Shown here one piece after another: positions 27,342 to 37,772 of a DNA stretch of 64,000 nt. Numbering within the stretch: position 1 is the stretch's first letter; every line of letters starts with the position of its first letter. A program made the translations under genes and the position numbers. Below the pieces are notes generated by a model. That model made no database searches and was not told the origin of the DNA. It saw nothing but the letters and a program-made list of their open reading frames with translations. Source of the DNA: Paraliobacillus quinghaiensis (GTDB lineage Bacteria; Bacillota; Bacilli; Bacillales; Amphibacillaceae); NCBI RefSeq assembly GCF_003426025.1, contig NZ_QJSH01000009.1:1-64000 (forward strand), written 5' to 3'.

Positions 27342-28166
27342 ATGAAAAAGAGAGATATTTTAACTCCGATTGGCATAACTTTAGGTTTTATGATGATCAT
27401 CTTAGGTATAGTTTCAAGTGGTGGTTCCGGTGGTTTTGTTTCTTTTATTCAGATTTCTTCTGTGGTAATTGTTCTAGGTGGATTATCGGCAGCGCTACTA
27501 ATTAATTTTAATATGGATCAAATGAAATTAACAGGACGTGTAATAAAAGAGGCTTTTAATCGGAATGAACATGATTTAGCTGATTTGATTAAACTGTTTG
27601 AACGATTGTCTGAGAGAGCTAGGCGTGAAGGTTTGCTGGCTCTAGAAAATGAACTAGAAAATGTTGAAGATCCTTTTATCCAAAAGGGTGTTTTACTTGC
27701 CGTAGATGGTATTGAGCCAGAAGTGATCAATGATATTATGAATGCTGAGATTACTGCAATGGAAGATAGACATCAAAAAGGTCGTACAATTATAGAGAAG
27801 GCAGGAGAATATGCACCTGCTTGGGGAATGATTGGAACATTAATTGGTTTAGTATTGATGCTTAATAATTTAACTGACCCAGCTACACTTGGTCCCAACA
27901 TGGCAGTTGCATTGCTAACAACGTTTTATGGTACAGTCATGTCTAATTTAGTATTCATTCCGATGGCAGGTAAATTAGAAATGAAAACAGAAGAAGAAAT
28001 CTTTATGAAACAAATTGTTATTGAAGGTGTAATTGGGGTCCAATCTGGACAGAATCCTAGGATTCTAAAAGAAAAACTAAGCGCCTTTTTATCTGAAGAT
28101 ATGAAACAAAAACAAGAAGAAATTACAGCCAATGCTGTGGAGGGTGCAGCAAATGGAGCGTCGTAA
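27342..28166 (+). CDS. motP: flagellar motor stator protein MotP (MotA family)
   Basis: The 274-residue MotA-type stator subunit has four membrane helices. These are near residues 8-25, 32-52, 148-168 (WGMIGTLIGLVLMLNNL) and 180-202 (VALLTTFYGTVMSNLVFIP). The cytoplasmic loop with charged residues (RARREGLLALE) contacts FliG. The position after ccpA and the pairing with motS define the MotPS type, which in alkaliphilic and halophilic bacilli is Na+-driven. The ATG at 27342 is used because GGGAG sits seven bases upstream. It overlaps motS by 14 bases. Confidence 0.93.
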   Translation: MKKRDILTPIGITLGFMMIILGIVSSGGSGGFVSFIQISSVVIVLGGLSAALLINFNMDQMKLTGRVIKEAFNRNEHDLADLIKLFERLSERARREGLLALENELENVEDPFIQKGVLLAVDGIEPEVINDIMNAEITAMEDRHQKGRTIIEKAGEYAPAWGMIGTLIGLVLMLNNLTDPATLGPNMAVALLTTFYGTVMSNLVFIPMAGKLEMKTEEEIFMKQIVIEGVIGVQSGQNPRILKEKLSAFLSEDMKQKQEEITANAVEGAANGAS

Positions 28167-28953
28167 AAAAAAGTTAGATAAAGGTGCCCCCAAATGGATG
28201 GTAACTTATGCTGACATGATGACCCTTATTCTTGTTTTTTTTATTTTGCTATTTTCTATGTCGCAAATCGATTTAGTCAAGTTCCAAGCAGTTGCTGAGT
28301 CGTTTCGAAACCGGATGATTTTTGATAGTTTTCCTTCTCCATTAGAAATGGACAATCCTACTGAAAATTCAGAACATCGCCTTGAAAATGAAGGATCAGA
28401 CGAGTTTAAAAATAACTTATCAGATGCAGAGACTGATATTGAAGATACAAATGAGCAAACTAATAGTGATGTGATGGATGATAATCAAGACGATTTAGAC
28501 CAACTGTTAGCAGAGGTTGAAACTTTCCTAGAAGAAAATAATTTGCAAAATACCATTACAGCCAATCGTACTGATAAGGGTGTAGTTTTAATTTTACAGG
28601 AGAGAGTGCTATTCAATTCTGCTCAAGCAGATATTATATCTTCAGGGATTCCTTTTTTGGATAAAGTGGGCTTATTGCTTTCAAATATTCCTAATAATGT
28701 AAGAGTAGAAGGTCATACAGATAATCGACCTATTTCAACGCAACAATTTCCTTCAAACTGGGAATTATCAGGTGCGCGAGCTAGTAGTGTAATTCGAGAA
28801 ATTATTAATTCCAGAGAGTTAGAAGAAAGTAGGTTTATTGCAGTTGGTTATGGTGATACAAAGCCAATTGTTGAAAATGATTCCCCAGAAAACTGGAGTA
28901 AGAATAGACGTGTTGAAGTTGTTATTTTAGAATTAGATGAAGATTTTGAATAG
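28153..28953 (+). CDS. motS: flagellar motor stator protein MotS (MotB family)
   Basis: The 266-residue MotB-type subunit has one N-terminal membrane helix with the ion-binding Asp (KWMVTYADMMTLILVFFILL). A long acidic linker (residues about 65-125) and a C-terminal OmpA-like peptidoglycan-binding domain (VEGHTDNRPIS, NWELSGARASSVI) follow. The linker is rich in Asp/Glu/Asn, typical of salt-adapted surface regions. The start is the ATG at 28153 with GGAGGG upstream, overlapping motP. Na+ coupling is inferred from gene context, not demonstrated. Confidence 0.93.
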   Translation: MERRKKKLDKGAPKWMVTYADMMTLILVFFILLFSMSQIDLVKFQAVAESFRNRMIFDSFPSPLEMDNPTENSEHRLENEGSDEFKNNLSDAETDIEDTNEQTNSDVMDDNQDDLDQLLAEVETFLEENNLQNTITANRTDKGVVLILQERVLFNSAQADIISSGIPFLDKVGLLLSNIPNNVRVEGHTDNRPISTQQFPSNWELSGARASSVIREIINSRELEESRFIAVGYGDTKPIVENDSPENWSKNRRVEVVILELDEDFE

Positions 28954-28977
28954 AACTAATAACTTTTTAGATTTTAA

Positions 28978-29017
28978 AAAAAGAGAAATCACGGTTTTTA
29001 CCATGATTTCTCTTTTT
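28978..29017. terminator. bidirectional terminator motS / PBP
   Basis: AGAGAAATCA pairs with TGATTTCTCT, flanked by an A-run and a T-run, between convergent genes. Confidence 0.8.
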
Positions 29018-29028
29018 GTATTTTTTGA

Positions 29029-32000
29029 TTAATTTTCATTTTCAGAAGGTTCATCATTAGGAGTTGAATTCCCATCACTATCTGAGTTGTCATTTTCTAC
29101 TGTTTCTTCATCATTTTGATTAGGTTCGTCATTAGGTTCTTCATCAGAACTATCACCAGAACTATCGTCAGAATCATCATTAGAACCATCATTAGAATCT
29201 TCATCCGATTCTTCACTAGAATCTTCTTCTGGTTTTTTCTCTGGCTCACTGAAGTCACCAACTTCAAGCGTACTAGAAGGTTCAGATTCTTCTCCAAAAT
29301 AGTCAACAGCTGTCACATAATAAACTGCTTTGCTATTACCGATATTAAAATCAGTTTCAATTGTATTACCTATTAAATTGAAAGAGCTGTCTGGGTCATT
29401 TGCTCGATAAATTCGATAGCCAACAACATCTTTACTTGTTGATGTATTCCAAGTTAATGCATTTCCTGATTTGGATATAGATGTTGGTGTATTTGGTACT
29501 TTTCCATCATTATTAATCTCATCAAGGCTTGGAATCGCGATATTAGACCAGGGTTCATTGTTATTAGGGAAAAGCTCTGCAATATCATCTAATTCATCAT
29601 AACCATTTTCCTCTAACCATACTGGATTGAAAGATACACCATCCTCTTGAATAAATTCTTCAGGTGTATTCTCACCAGCAATAATTGCCTCTCCATCTAA
29701 TAGAACATTTCGTCCTCTGATTAGACTATTGTCTTCATCTTCAGGAACAAATTTGGCATTGAATAGATCAGACCCAACTAACCCTAAGTCACTACAAATT
29801 TCTGAAGGTATCTTACCAGATACTTGACAGTAAGAGCGAGATACAATACCTCCTGGACGCTCAAATCTATTACTTGGTGCCATTAAGTCTGGGTCAATTT
29901 CAGTTGCGACATTAACTAATTGTGCCCAAAAAACTTGATTGCGACCACTGTATCCTCTATCAAGTTTTTGTCTATAGTCATAGCCCATCCAACTTCCCAT
30001 TGTTACATTAGGATTTGTTGCAATAAACCACGTATCTGTATAGTCATTACCAGTACCTGTTTTACCTGCCCAATCAACACCTGGATTACGTAAGTTAGCT
30101 CGTGCAGATGTCGCGGTGCCTTGAGTTAATATGCCACGCATGATATCTAATGTCAGATAATTTGTTTGTGGACTGAATACTTCAACAGATTCACTTTCAT
30201 GTTGATAAGCTGTATCACCATCAATTGTTTCAATTTTTTCAATCATATATGCATCAGTAAATTTCCCGCCATTGCCAAAAGTAGCATAGGAATTTGTATT
30301 TTCTTCAACAGTTGCTTCAAATACTCCTAAAGACATAGAAGGAATTTCATGTTGGTTATCTTGAATATTACTGAATCCCATTTTTGAAAAATAATTCTCA
30401 ACAGGATCTGTGTCAAGTATTTCAACATATGTTTTTGCAGCTGGAACGTTATAAGAACTGTATAGTGATTTACGAACGGATACTAATCCGTAGTTTCTGT
30501 TTGAATAGTTTCCTGGGTTCCAATAGTCGTTGGATCCTGGCACGTAAAATTCAGTGTCAGTATCAGCAATTATAGAACCTGGTTGTACTACACCTAATTC
30601 CATTGCGGGAGCATAAACTAATGTTGGTTTTACAGTACTCCCTATTGCTCGACGTACATCTGTTGCATGATTTATCTCAGCAATATCAAAATCACGACCA
30701 CCAACAAAACTGATGATTTTTCCTGTTTTATTGTGAATTAGAATACTGCCAACTTGTACTGGCTGAACTAAGGGTTCTTCTTCACCGGTCTCTTCATTTT
30801 CAGTCATAATTATTTCGAGAGTTTTCTCATTTCTTGCCGTTTTGTCTCTACCATAGTTACTATATTCTACAGCCAATTTTTGATGTGCATCATATATTTC
30901 CTTATTTATTGTAGTATGAATCTTATAACCATTTTGGCTTAAAGCTCGAGAAGCTAAAATTTCGTATTGATCTTTTAAATTCTCGTTGTCAACAAGATCA
31001 TTTTCCGTGTAACCATCTTCAACAGCTAACTGTTTAACTAATATTTCAGTAGCTCGTTTCTTAATATCATTTGTTAACCAAGGATATTGTGAAAAACTGG
31101 TCGGTGAAGGTTCTGCTAAGTTTGCAACAATATCATATTGTAGTGCTTCGTTATACTCCTCTTCATTGATATGTTCAGAGTCAAGCATTCTTCTTAATAC
31201 AGTTTTCATTCTACTTAAGCCAGGTTGTAAACCTTCTTCACTTTTAACTTGTCCACCATTTGTAAATGGTGTATAAGAAAAAGGACTTTGAGGAATTCCC
31301 GCAATATAAGCAGCTTGTGCAATGTTTAAATCTTTTGCATCTACATTAAATATCCCTTTAGCTGCTGTTTGGATTCCAGCAATATTTCGACCGTTTGCAT
31401 TTCTGCCATAGGGTACTATGTTTAAGTATGCTTCTAATATTTCATTTTTATCTAAGAAGCGCTCAACACGTAATGCTAACAACATTTCCTTTGCTTTACG
31501 TTCAAATGAAACTTCATTCGTTAAAATTTGATTCTTAATAATTTGTTGTGTTAATGTACTACCACCAGATTTAACGGATGAGTTAGTTACTTCTTGAAAA
31601 AGTGCACGCATGATAGCCTTGGGTACAATGCCTTCATGTGTCCAGAAATATTCATCCTCTGTAGCAATAACAGCATTTTGAAGTGTTTCTGAGACTTGAT
31701 CTAGAGTGATTTCTTCACGATACAAATCAGCACTAACTTCTCCCATATAAACGTTATCAGCAAAATAGATTTCCGATGTTTCGGAATAGTTGTAAATATC
31801 TGCTTCCATATCTTCCTCAGCTCTAACTGTTTCATCTTTCACCAGAGAAGCAAAATATCCAGCACCAACTCCACCAGCAAAAAATAAGCCAACTACTCCA
31901 ATAATGATGAAGAAGAGAATGACATTCCATACAACGTCATAGCTAATACGTGTGGCACGAAGAAAGCCGCCTTTTTTCCACCAATTTATTATGTTTTTAT

Positions 32001-32031
32001 TCAATTTATGAAAAAACTGTTTATAATCCAT
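29029..32031 (-). CDS. class A penicillin-binding protein with FN3 domain and acidic tail
   Basis: The 1000-residue bifunctional peptidoglycan synthase has a short cytoplasmic N-terminus and a membrane anchor near residues 35-60. The glycosyltransferase domain contains ATEDEYFWTHEG and GGSTLTQQIIKN. The transpeptidase domain has Ser in GSTVKP, SYN in SSYNVPA and GKTGTGND. A fibronectin type III domain (about residues 820-905) and a roughly 80-residue Ser/Asp/Glu-rich tail follow. The architecture resembles B. subtilis PonA. The tail is low complexity and encoded by degenerate triplet repeats. It stands where B. subtilis has, as I recall, the acuABC-acsA genes. The RBS TAGGAGG is clear. Confidence 0.92.
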   Translation of the reverse strand: MDYKQFFHKLNKNIINWWKKGGFLRATRISYDVVWNVILFFIIIGVVGLFFAGGVGAGYFASLVKDETVRAEEDMEADIYNYSETSEIYFADNVYMGEVSADLYREEITLDQVSETLQNAVIATEDEYFWTHEGIVPKAIMRALFQEVTNSSVKSGGSTLTQQIIKNQILTNEVSFERKAKEMLLALRVERFLDKNEILEAYLNIVPYGRNANGRNIAGIQTAAKGIFNVDAKDLNIAQAAYIAGIPQSPFSYTPFTNGGQVKSEEGLQPGLSRMKTVLRRMLDSEHINEEEYNEALQYDIVANLAEPSPTSFSQYPWLTNDIKKRATEILVKQLAVEDGYTENDLVDNENLKDQYEILASRALSQNGYKIHTTINKEIYDAHQKLAVEYSNYGRDKTARNEKTLEIIMTENEETGEEEPLVQPVQVGSILIHNKTGKIISFVGGRDFDIAEINHATDVRRAIGSTVKPTLVYAPAMELGVVQPGSIIADTDTEFYVPGSNDYWNPGNYSNRNYGLVSVRKSLYSSYNVPAAKTYVEILDTDPVENYFSKMGFSNIQDNQHEIPSMSLGVFEATVEENTNSYATFGNGGKFTDAYMIEKIETIDGDTAYQHESESVEVFSPQTNYLTLDIMRGILTQGTATSARANLRNPGVDWAGKTGTGNDYTDTWFIATNPNVTMGSWMGYDYRQKLDRGYSGRNQVFWAQLVNVATEIDPDLMAPSNRFERPGGIVSRSYCQVSGKIPSEICSDLGLVGSDLFNAKFVPEDEDNSLIRGRNVLLDGEAIIAGENTPEEFIQEDGVSFNPVWLEENGYDELDDIAELFPNNNEPWSNIAIPSLDEINNDGKVPNTPTSISKSGNALTWNTSTSKDVVGYRIYRANDPDSSFNLIGNTIETDFNIGNSKAVYYVTAVDYFGEESEPSSTLEVGDFSEPEKKPEEDSSEESDEDSNDGSNDDSDDSSGDSSDEEPNDEPNQNDEETVENDNSDSDGNSTPNDEPSENEN

Positions 32032-32115
32032 GTTAATACCTCCTAAATTCCAATCTATATTATAGCATAAATGTTGAAATATGAATTAAGTAGTTTTAAA
32101 TTTTTATCGATTCTA

Positions 32116-32144
32116 TTGCATTTGTGATGAAATTGTGATATTAA
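32116..32144 (+). promoter_or_regulatory. sigma-A promoter of tyrS leader
   Basis: TTGCAT (32116-32121), a 17-base spacer and TATTAA (32139-32144) place a transcript start just before the T-box leader. Confidence 0.6.
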
Positions 32145-32164
32145 TGTAACACAATCAAAAAATA

Positions 32165-32400
32165 ATTAAAGCTGTGAAGGATTGAAGTAGTAAGGGATTC
32201 CCTGTTGAAGAGAGCTGGCGGTAGGTGCAAGCCAGTACAAATTTCCTTTATGAATTACGTTCCAGAGCTTCTTCTTTACTATTTAAGGAAGACGGTGCTA
32301 CCATGCATCGTTATGTAATCAAGTGGCAACTTTTGTTGCAACGAGGGTGGTACCGCGAGTATATCTCGTCCCTTTCTTAGGGATGAGATATACTTTTTTT
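32165..32400 (+). promoter_or_regulatory. T-box leader, tyrosine-specific
   Basis: The base of stem I is GAAGTAGTAA pairing with TTACTA near 32276. AGAGAGCTGG and GGTGCAAGCC mark stem I internal motifs. A TAC triplet at 32256-32258 is the likely tyrosine specifier. The conserved T-box GAGGGTGGTACCGCG (32343-32357) is followed by a terminator (stem GTATATCTCGTCCC, 32359-32372, with 32380-32393, then a T-run). Uncharged tRNA-Tyr should pair with the T-box and allow read-through into tyrS. Confidence 0.95.
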
Positions 32401-32416
32401 TATTTGGATAAATTAA

Positions 32417-33703
<1,287 letters not shown>

Positions 33704-33713
33704 CTTTAATAAA

Positions 33714-33748
33714 AAAACACTATTTCAGTGCAGGAATAGTGTTTTTTT
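33714..33748 (+). terminator. terminator of tyrS
   Basis: AAAACACTATT pairs with AATAGTGTTTT and a T-run follows. Confidence 0.85.
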
Positions 33749-33885
33749 AACTTTAATTAGGGAAATAAAAGAATTAAACTGTACATGTTATAATAATGAT
33801 GATGAAAGTTAAACAAAATGGAGAAAGTACTATTATAAACTTTAGCAACTTAAATGAAAATTATCAGAAGGGATTTGAATAATCG

Positions 33886-34842
33886 ATGGAAAAAATAGCG
33901 GTTTTGACATCTGGTGGGGATTCACAAGGAATGAATAGTGCTATACGTGCAATAGTGCGGACAGGCATTGCGCATGGGTTTGAAATGATCGGTGTTAGAA
34001 GAGGTTTTAAAGGCCTAATGGAAAATGATTTTATTACATTAGGCACAAGTGATGTTAGTGATATTCTATACCGCGGAGGCACCTTTCTACAATCTGCTCG
34101 CTCTGATGAATTTAAAACAGAAGCTGGACAAAATAAAGCAATTAATAATTTACATGAGCACGGAATTGAACACCTTGTTGTTATCGGAGGAGACGGAAGC
34201 TATCGTGGCGCACAAGCACTTTTTAACCGTGGTATTAAGACGTATGGATTACCAGGAACGATTGACAATGATATCCCTTTGACTGATTATACTATTGGAT
34301 TTGATACAACTTTAAATGTAGTCACAAATGCAATTAGTAACTTAAGAGACACAATGAGCAGTCATGAACGTGTAAGTGTTATTGAAGTTATGGGTAGAAG
34401 CTGTGGTGACATAGCATTACAAGCTGGAATTTCAAGTGGAGTAGATGCTGTTTTAATTCCTGAATTTGAATGGGATATAAAAGAAATATCTGATCAGCTT
34501 GCTAAAGGTTTTCAAAGAGGGAAGACACATAGTATTGTTATGGTGGCAGAAGGTGCTGGAACAGCTGAGGATGTTGCTTCATTAATAGAGAAACATTCTG
34601 ATTTAGATACAAGGCCAACTGTGTTAGGACACATCCAAAGAGGCGGCATACCAACTGCTTTTGATCGTATATTCACAAGTCGAATGGGACACAAAGTAAT
34701 TGAACTTATTGAAAATGAAATTACGGGTGTTGCATTAGGTATGGAGAAAAACGAAATCACGTATCATTCATTTGATGATATTTTTGATTCTGAGAATGTT
34801 GTGGATAAGCATTTATATCAAATTTTCCAAGATTTAATTTAA
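33886..34842 (+). CDS. ATP-dependent 6-phosphofructokinase paralogue
   Basis: The 318-residue protein is full length for the PfkA family. Seen are LTSGGDSQGMN (Pro to Gln against the usual GGDSPGMN), VVIGGDGSYRGA (Gly for ATP rather than PPi use), the catalytic PGTIDNDIP, VIEVMGRSCGDIA and LGHIQRGG. Arginines equivalent to the B. subtilis effector-site residues appear kept (VRAIVR-like, RGKTHSI). It should phosphorylate fructose-6-phosphate. In Bacillus pfkA sits with pyk beyond dnaE, which would be downstream of this window, so this is probably a second copy. The ribosome binding site is weak. It is monocistronic. Confidence 0.88.
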   Translation: MEKIAVLTSGGDSQGMNSAIRAIVRTGIAHGFEMIGVRRGFKGLMENDFITLGTSDVSDILYRGGTFLQSARSDEFKTEAGQNKAINNLHEHGIEHLVVIGGDGSYRGAQALFNRGIKTYGLPGTIDNDIPLTDYTIGFDTTLNVVTNAISNLRDTMSSHERVSVIEVMGRSCGDIALQAGISSGVDAVLIPEFEWDIKEISDQLAKGFQRGKTHSIVMVAEGAGTAEDVASLIEKHSDLDTRPTVLGHIQRGGIPTAFDRIFTSRMGHKVIELIENEITGVALGMEKNEITYHSFDDIFDSENVVDKHLYQIFQDLI

Positions 34843-34871
34843 GAAAAACTACATGATTGCTTTAAAATAAT

Positions 34872-34914
34872 AAAAGGATTCTTATGCGGTTTATGCATGA
34901 GAATCCTTTTTATT
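34872..34914. terminator. bidirectional terminator PFK / Ku
   Basis: AAAAGGATTCT pairs with AGAATCCTTTT, between convergent genes; the T-run abuts the ku stop codon. Confidence 0.8.
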
Positions 34915-34915
34915 T

Positions 34916-35752
34916 TTATCCAGTTGATGTTTTCTTGGTTGTAGCTGTTTTTCTTTTCGCGGCTGTCTTTTTTTTAGCTTTTTTAGTTTTATTTAGTGAT
35001 CTTTCTAACGCTTCTTGTAGATCAGTTACGTTGTCTTTACGTTTTGGTTCTTTGGCTGTAGAAATCTTATCGCCATCTTTTTTCTTCTCAATCAGATCAA
35101 GTAAATCTGTTCGATATTCATCTGTATATTTTTCGGGCTCAAATGCTGTTGTTAATTGATCAATTAATAATTTGGCTGTTTCTAATTCCTTTTTAACAAC
35201 ATTAGTATCTTCGGGTACATTTGGAACCTCTTGAAAATCACGCACTTCATCTGGGTAGTGTATTGTTTCCATTACTATTGTATTGTTATATATTCTCACA
35301 ACAGCTAATTGCTCTTTTGATCGTATTGTAATTTTTGCTAAGCCAATTTTCTCCGTATCCTTCAATGCTTCGCGTAATAGAGCATAAGCCTTTCCACCAC
35401 CATCATTTGGTGATAAATAATAGCTTCGGTCAAAATAAATTGGGTCTATTTCTGCCAACTTAACAAAATCTAAAATTTCAACAGATTTATCGTCTTTGTC
35501 ATCCTTTATAGATTTTAGATCTTCATCTTCTAAAATCACAAATTTATTTTTTGTATATTCAAACCCTTTAACAATATCATCATTGCTAATTTCTTTCTCA
35601 CATACAGGACAAATTTTTTCATATTGAACTGGAGATTGACATTCCTTATGCAAATTACGTAGCTTCACATCTTTATTCTCTGTTGCTGAATGCAGCTTAA
35701 CTGGGATATTAACAAGTCCAAAACTTATTGTTCCTTTCCACATTGTATGCAT
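34916..35752 (-). CDS. ku: non-homologous end-joining protein Ku
   Basis: The 278-residue bacterial Ku starts MHTMWKGTISFGLVNIPVKL with the beta-barrel core bridging to about residue 240. The cysteine pair in KICPVCEKE is kept. The C-terminal tail is Lys/Thr/Ala rich (residues about 255-278), as in extended bacterial Ku tails that help DNA binding and LigD recruitment. It binds broken DNA ends as a homodimer. It is divergent from ligD with 90 bases between, so both may share a regulatory region. In B. subtilis this pair (ykoV/ykoU) is active in spores; no clear sigma-G promoter was seen here. Confidence 0.95.
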   Translation of the reverse strand: MHTMWKGTISFGLVNIPVKLHSATENKDVKLRNLHKECQSPVQYEKICPVCEKEISNDDIVKGFEYTKNKFVILEDEDLKSIKDDKDDKSVEILDFVKLAEIDPIYFDRSYYLSPNDGGGKAYALLREALKDTEKIGLAKITIRSKEQLAVVRIYNNTIVMETIHYPDEVRDFQEVPNVPEDTNVVKKELETAKLLIDQLTTAFEPEKYTDEYRTDLLDLIEKKKDGDKISTAKEPKRKDNVTDLQEALERSLNKTKKAKKKTAAKRKTATTKKTSTG

Positions 35753-35842
35753 GTTATCACCTCTTTTTATAATTAGTTTTTCTCCTATGTTAATAATAAT
35801 TCAATTATTAGAAAGAATAATATGGAAAGGGGAGATATACTT

Positions 35843-37609
35843 ATGTGGAAACCGATGCTTGCGACTTTAACGGAAAGTGCGCCAAATCAAAAAAACTGGA
35901 TGTATGAAGTGAAATATGATGGTTTTCGTTGTGGATTAGAATGGAAACAGAATGATATAAAAATATGGAGTCGTAATGGGAATGATTTAACAGCATCTTT
36001 TCCTGAGATTGTTAAATGGTGTCAAGTTCATCAAGAGCGAATAGTTGAGCAGCTCCCTTTATTTATTGATGGGGAAATTGTTGTATTGCGTACAGCATTT
36101 CAATCTATATTTTCACTTGTTCAACAACGTGGGCGCCTTAAATCTAAGGATAAAATAAACCGTATAAGTCAACTACGCCCCGCTTCAATTATATGTTTTG
36201 ACCTTGTTAATGTAAGAGGAGAGTCATTGGTAGAAAAGACTTTCCAGTATCGGCGAAACAAACTGGAAAATCTTTTTCAGGTTTTACAAAATGAAGCTTT
36301 TAATAGGTACGAGCAACGTCTCCACCTTATAGACTCCTTTAAAACGATAAAAGAAGTGCAAAATGTTGTAACACTCCACCAAAGTGAAGGAATTATTGCA
36401 AAACAAAAAAATGCTAACTACAGTATTGGTAAACGATCAGATAAATGGTTGAAAATTAAAAATTATCGTGTGATACAAGGATTAATAGCAGGTTGGAATA
36501 CAAATAATGATTACTTTGATATTGTCAGCAGAAATAATGATCAGCTGGTTCCATTAGGGAAAGTGAAAAATGGTTTCCAAGATCAAGAAAAAGAAACGTT
36601 GCAAACATTTATCCAAGAGAACGGAAAAAAAGTAAATGGATTTTCATGGTCCGTATCACCAAGTGTTGCTATAGATATCAATTGTTTAGATGCAGAAAAT
36701 GAAGAGATACGAGAGGCTTTCTTTCATCAATTTCGCTTCGATTTAGATCCTGAAGAGTGTATGATTGAACAAGTTCGGTTAGGTTTGGCTCAATTGCCAG
36801 AAGAAATTGAGATATCTAAGCCTAAAAAATCACTTTTTCCGGAAGTAAGCAAACAAGATTATGTTTTGTATTTACGTCAGGTCGCTCCTCTACTTATCCC
36901 CAAATTAAAAAATAAACGTCTAACAATGATTCGTTATCCTGACGGGATAGAAAAGCACTCGTTCTATCAAAAACATCTGCCAGACTATGCACCAAAATTT
37001 ATCCAAACTGTCGAAGGCGTAGATGGTAATGCGGATATTCTATGTAATGATTTAAGAAGTTTGCTCTGGTTTGGAAATCATGGTTCATTAGAGTTTCACA
37101 TCCCTTTTCATTCAATAAACTCAACTTATCCTGATGAGATTGTTTTTGATTTAGATCCACCAACTTTAGAAGAATTTCACCTTGCAGTGAAAGCAGCTCA
37201 TTTAATTAAAGAGATGGTTGAACACCAAGGGTTTATCCCGTTTGTGAAAACATCAGGAAAAACTGGTCTTCAAATTCATATTCCACTTGAACAGGAGAGC
37301 ATGACTTTTGATCGGACGAGAGAATTTATGGAGGCAGTTGCTAAAATATTAGTTGAAAAATATCCAGATTCATTTACGATTGAACGTCTTAAAAAGAATC
37401 GTGGGAAACGCTTATATATAGATTATGTACAACATGCACCTGGGAAAACAATTGTTGCAGCCTATTCACCTAGAGCTACAAAAGAAGCCACGGTTGCTAC
37501 ACCATTATATTGGGATGAAGTAAATGAACAATTAGATCCAAAAGCTTTCACTATAAAAACGATCCCAACGCGATTAATTGAGAAAGGGTGTCCGTTATAT
37601 TATCTTTAA
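35843..37609 (+). CDS. ligD: ATP-dependent DNA ligase LigD (ligase-polymerase)
   Basis: The 588-residue NHEJ enzyme has an N-terminal ligase domain with adenylation Lys in YEVKYDGFR. Next comes an OB-fold (to about residue 300), then a primase-polymerase domain. The polymerase domain carries the metal-binding pair in DEIVFDLDPP and contacts such as KTSGKTGLQIHIPL. The order ligase then polymerase, without a phosphoesterase domain, matches B. subtilis YkoU. It fills gaps and seals ends held by Ku. The ATG at 35843 is preferred, with GGGGAG upstream; the ATG seven codons earlier overlaps that site. Confidence 0.95.
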   Translation: MWKPMLATLTESAPNQKNWMYEVKYDGFRCGLEWKQNDIKIWSRNGNDLTASFPEIVKWCQVHQERIVEQLPLFIDGEIVVLRTAFQSIFSLVQQRGRLKSKDKINRISQLRPASIICFDLVNVRGESLVEKTFQYRRNKLENLFQVLQNEAFNRYEQRLHLIDSFKTIKEVQNVVTLHQSEGIIAKQKNANYSIGKRSDKWLKIKNYRVIQGLIAGWNTNNDYFDIVSRNNDQLVPLGKVKNGFQDQEKETLQTFIQENGKKVNGFSWSVSPSVAIDINCLDAENEEIREAFFHQFRFDLDPEECMIEQVRLGLAQLPEEIEISKPKKSLFPEVSKQDYVLYLRQVAPLLIPKLKNKRLTMIRYPDGIEKHSFYQKHLPDYAPKFIQTVEGVDGNADILCNDLRSLLWFGNHGSLEFHIPFHSINSTYPDEIVFDLDPPTLEEFHLAVKAAHLIKEMVEHQGFIPFVKTSGKTGLQIHIPLEQESMTFDRTREFMEAVAKILVEKYPDSFTIERLKKNRGKRLYIDYVQHAPGKTIVAAYSPRATKEATVATPLYWDEVNEQLDPKAFTIKTIPTRLIEKGCPLYYL

Positions 37610-37701
37610 AAAAATACTAATAAAAAATTATGACGGATAAAAACAATTGTCCAAAAACGTTCAAATTTACAAATGGAATATCAAATATACGAAGTAGTCA
37701 G

Positions 37702-37730
37702 TTGAAATTACCTGCGGGGGTATATATAAT
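37702..37730 (+). promoter_or_regulatory. promoter with CsoR/CstR-like operator in the spacer
   Basis: TTGAAA (37702-37707), exactly 17 bases, then TATAAT (37725-37730). The spacer contains TACCTGCGGGGGTATA, a G-tract flanked by TACC/GGTA as in CsoR-family (copper or persulfide sensing) operators. A repressor there would block polymerase directly. The regulator gene is not in the window. Confidence 0.7.
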
Positions 37731-37772
37731 GAACACTGTAAAATAAATCAACCAAAAGGATGGGGTAGAGAA

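Noticed and set aside
29116-29376. Arg/Ile-rich plus-strand frame antisense to the PBP tail
   Set aside because: It is a by-product of the low-complexity acidic tail on the other strand.
34916-37609. Ku/LigD as a defence island
   Set aside because: They form an ordinary bacterial NHEJ pair; no nuclease, toxin or phage-sensing genes lie beside them.
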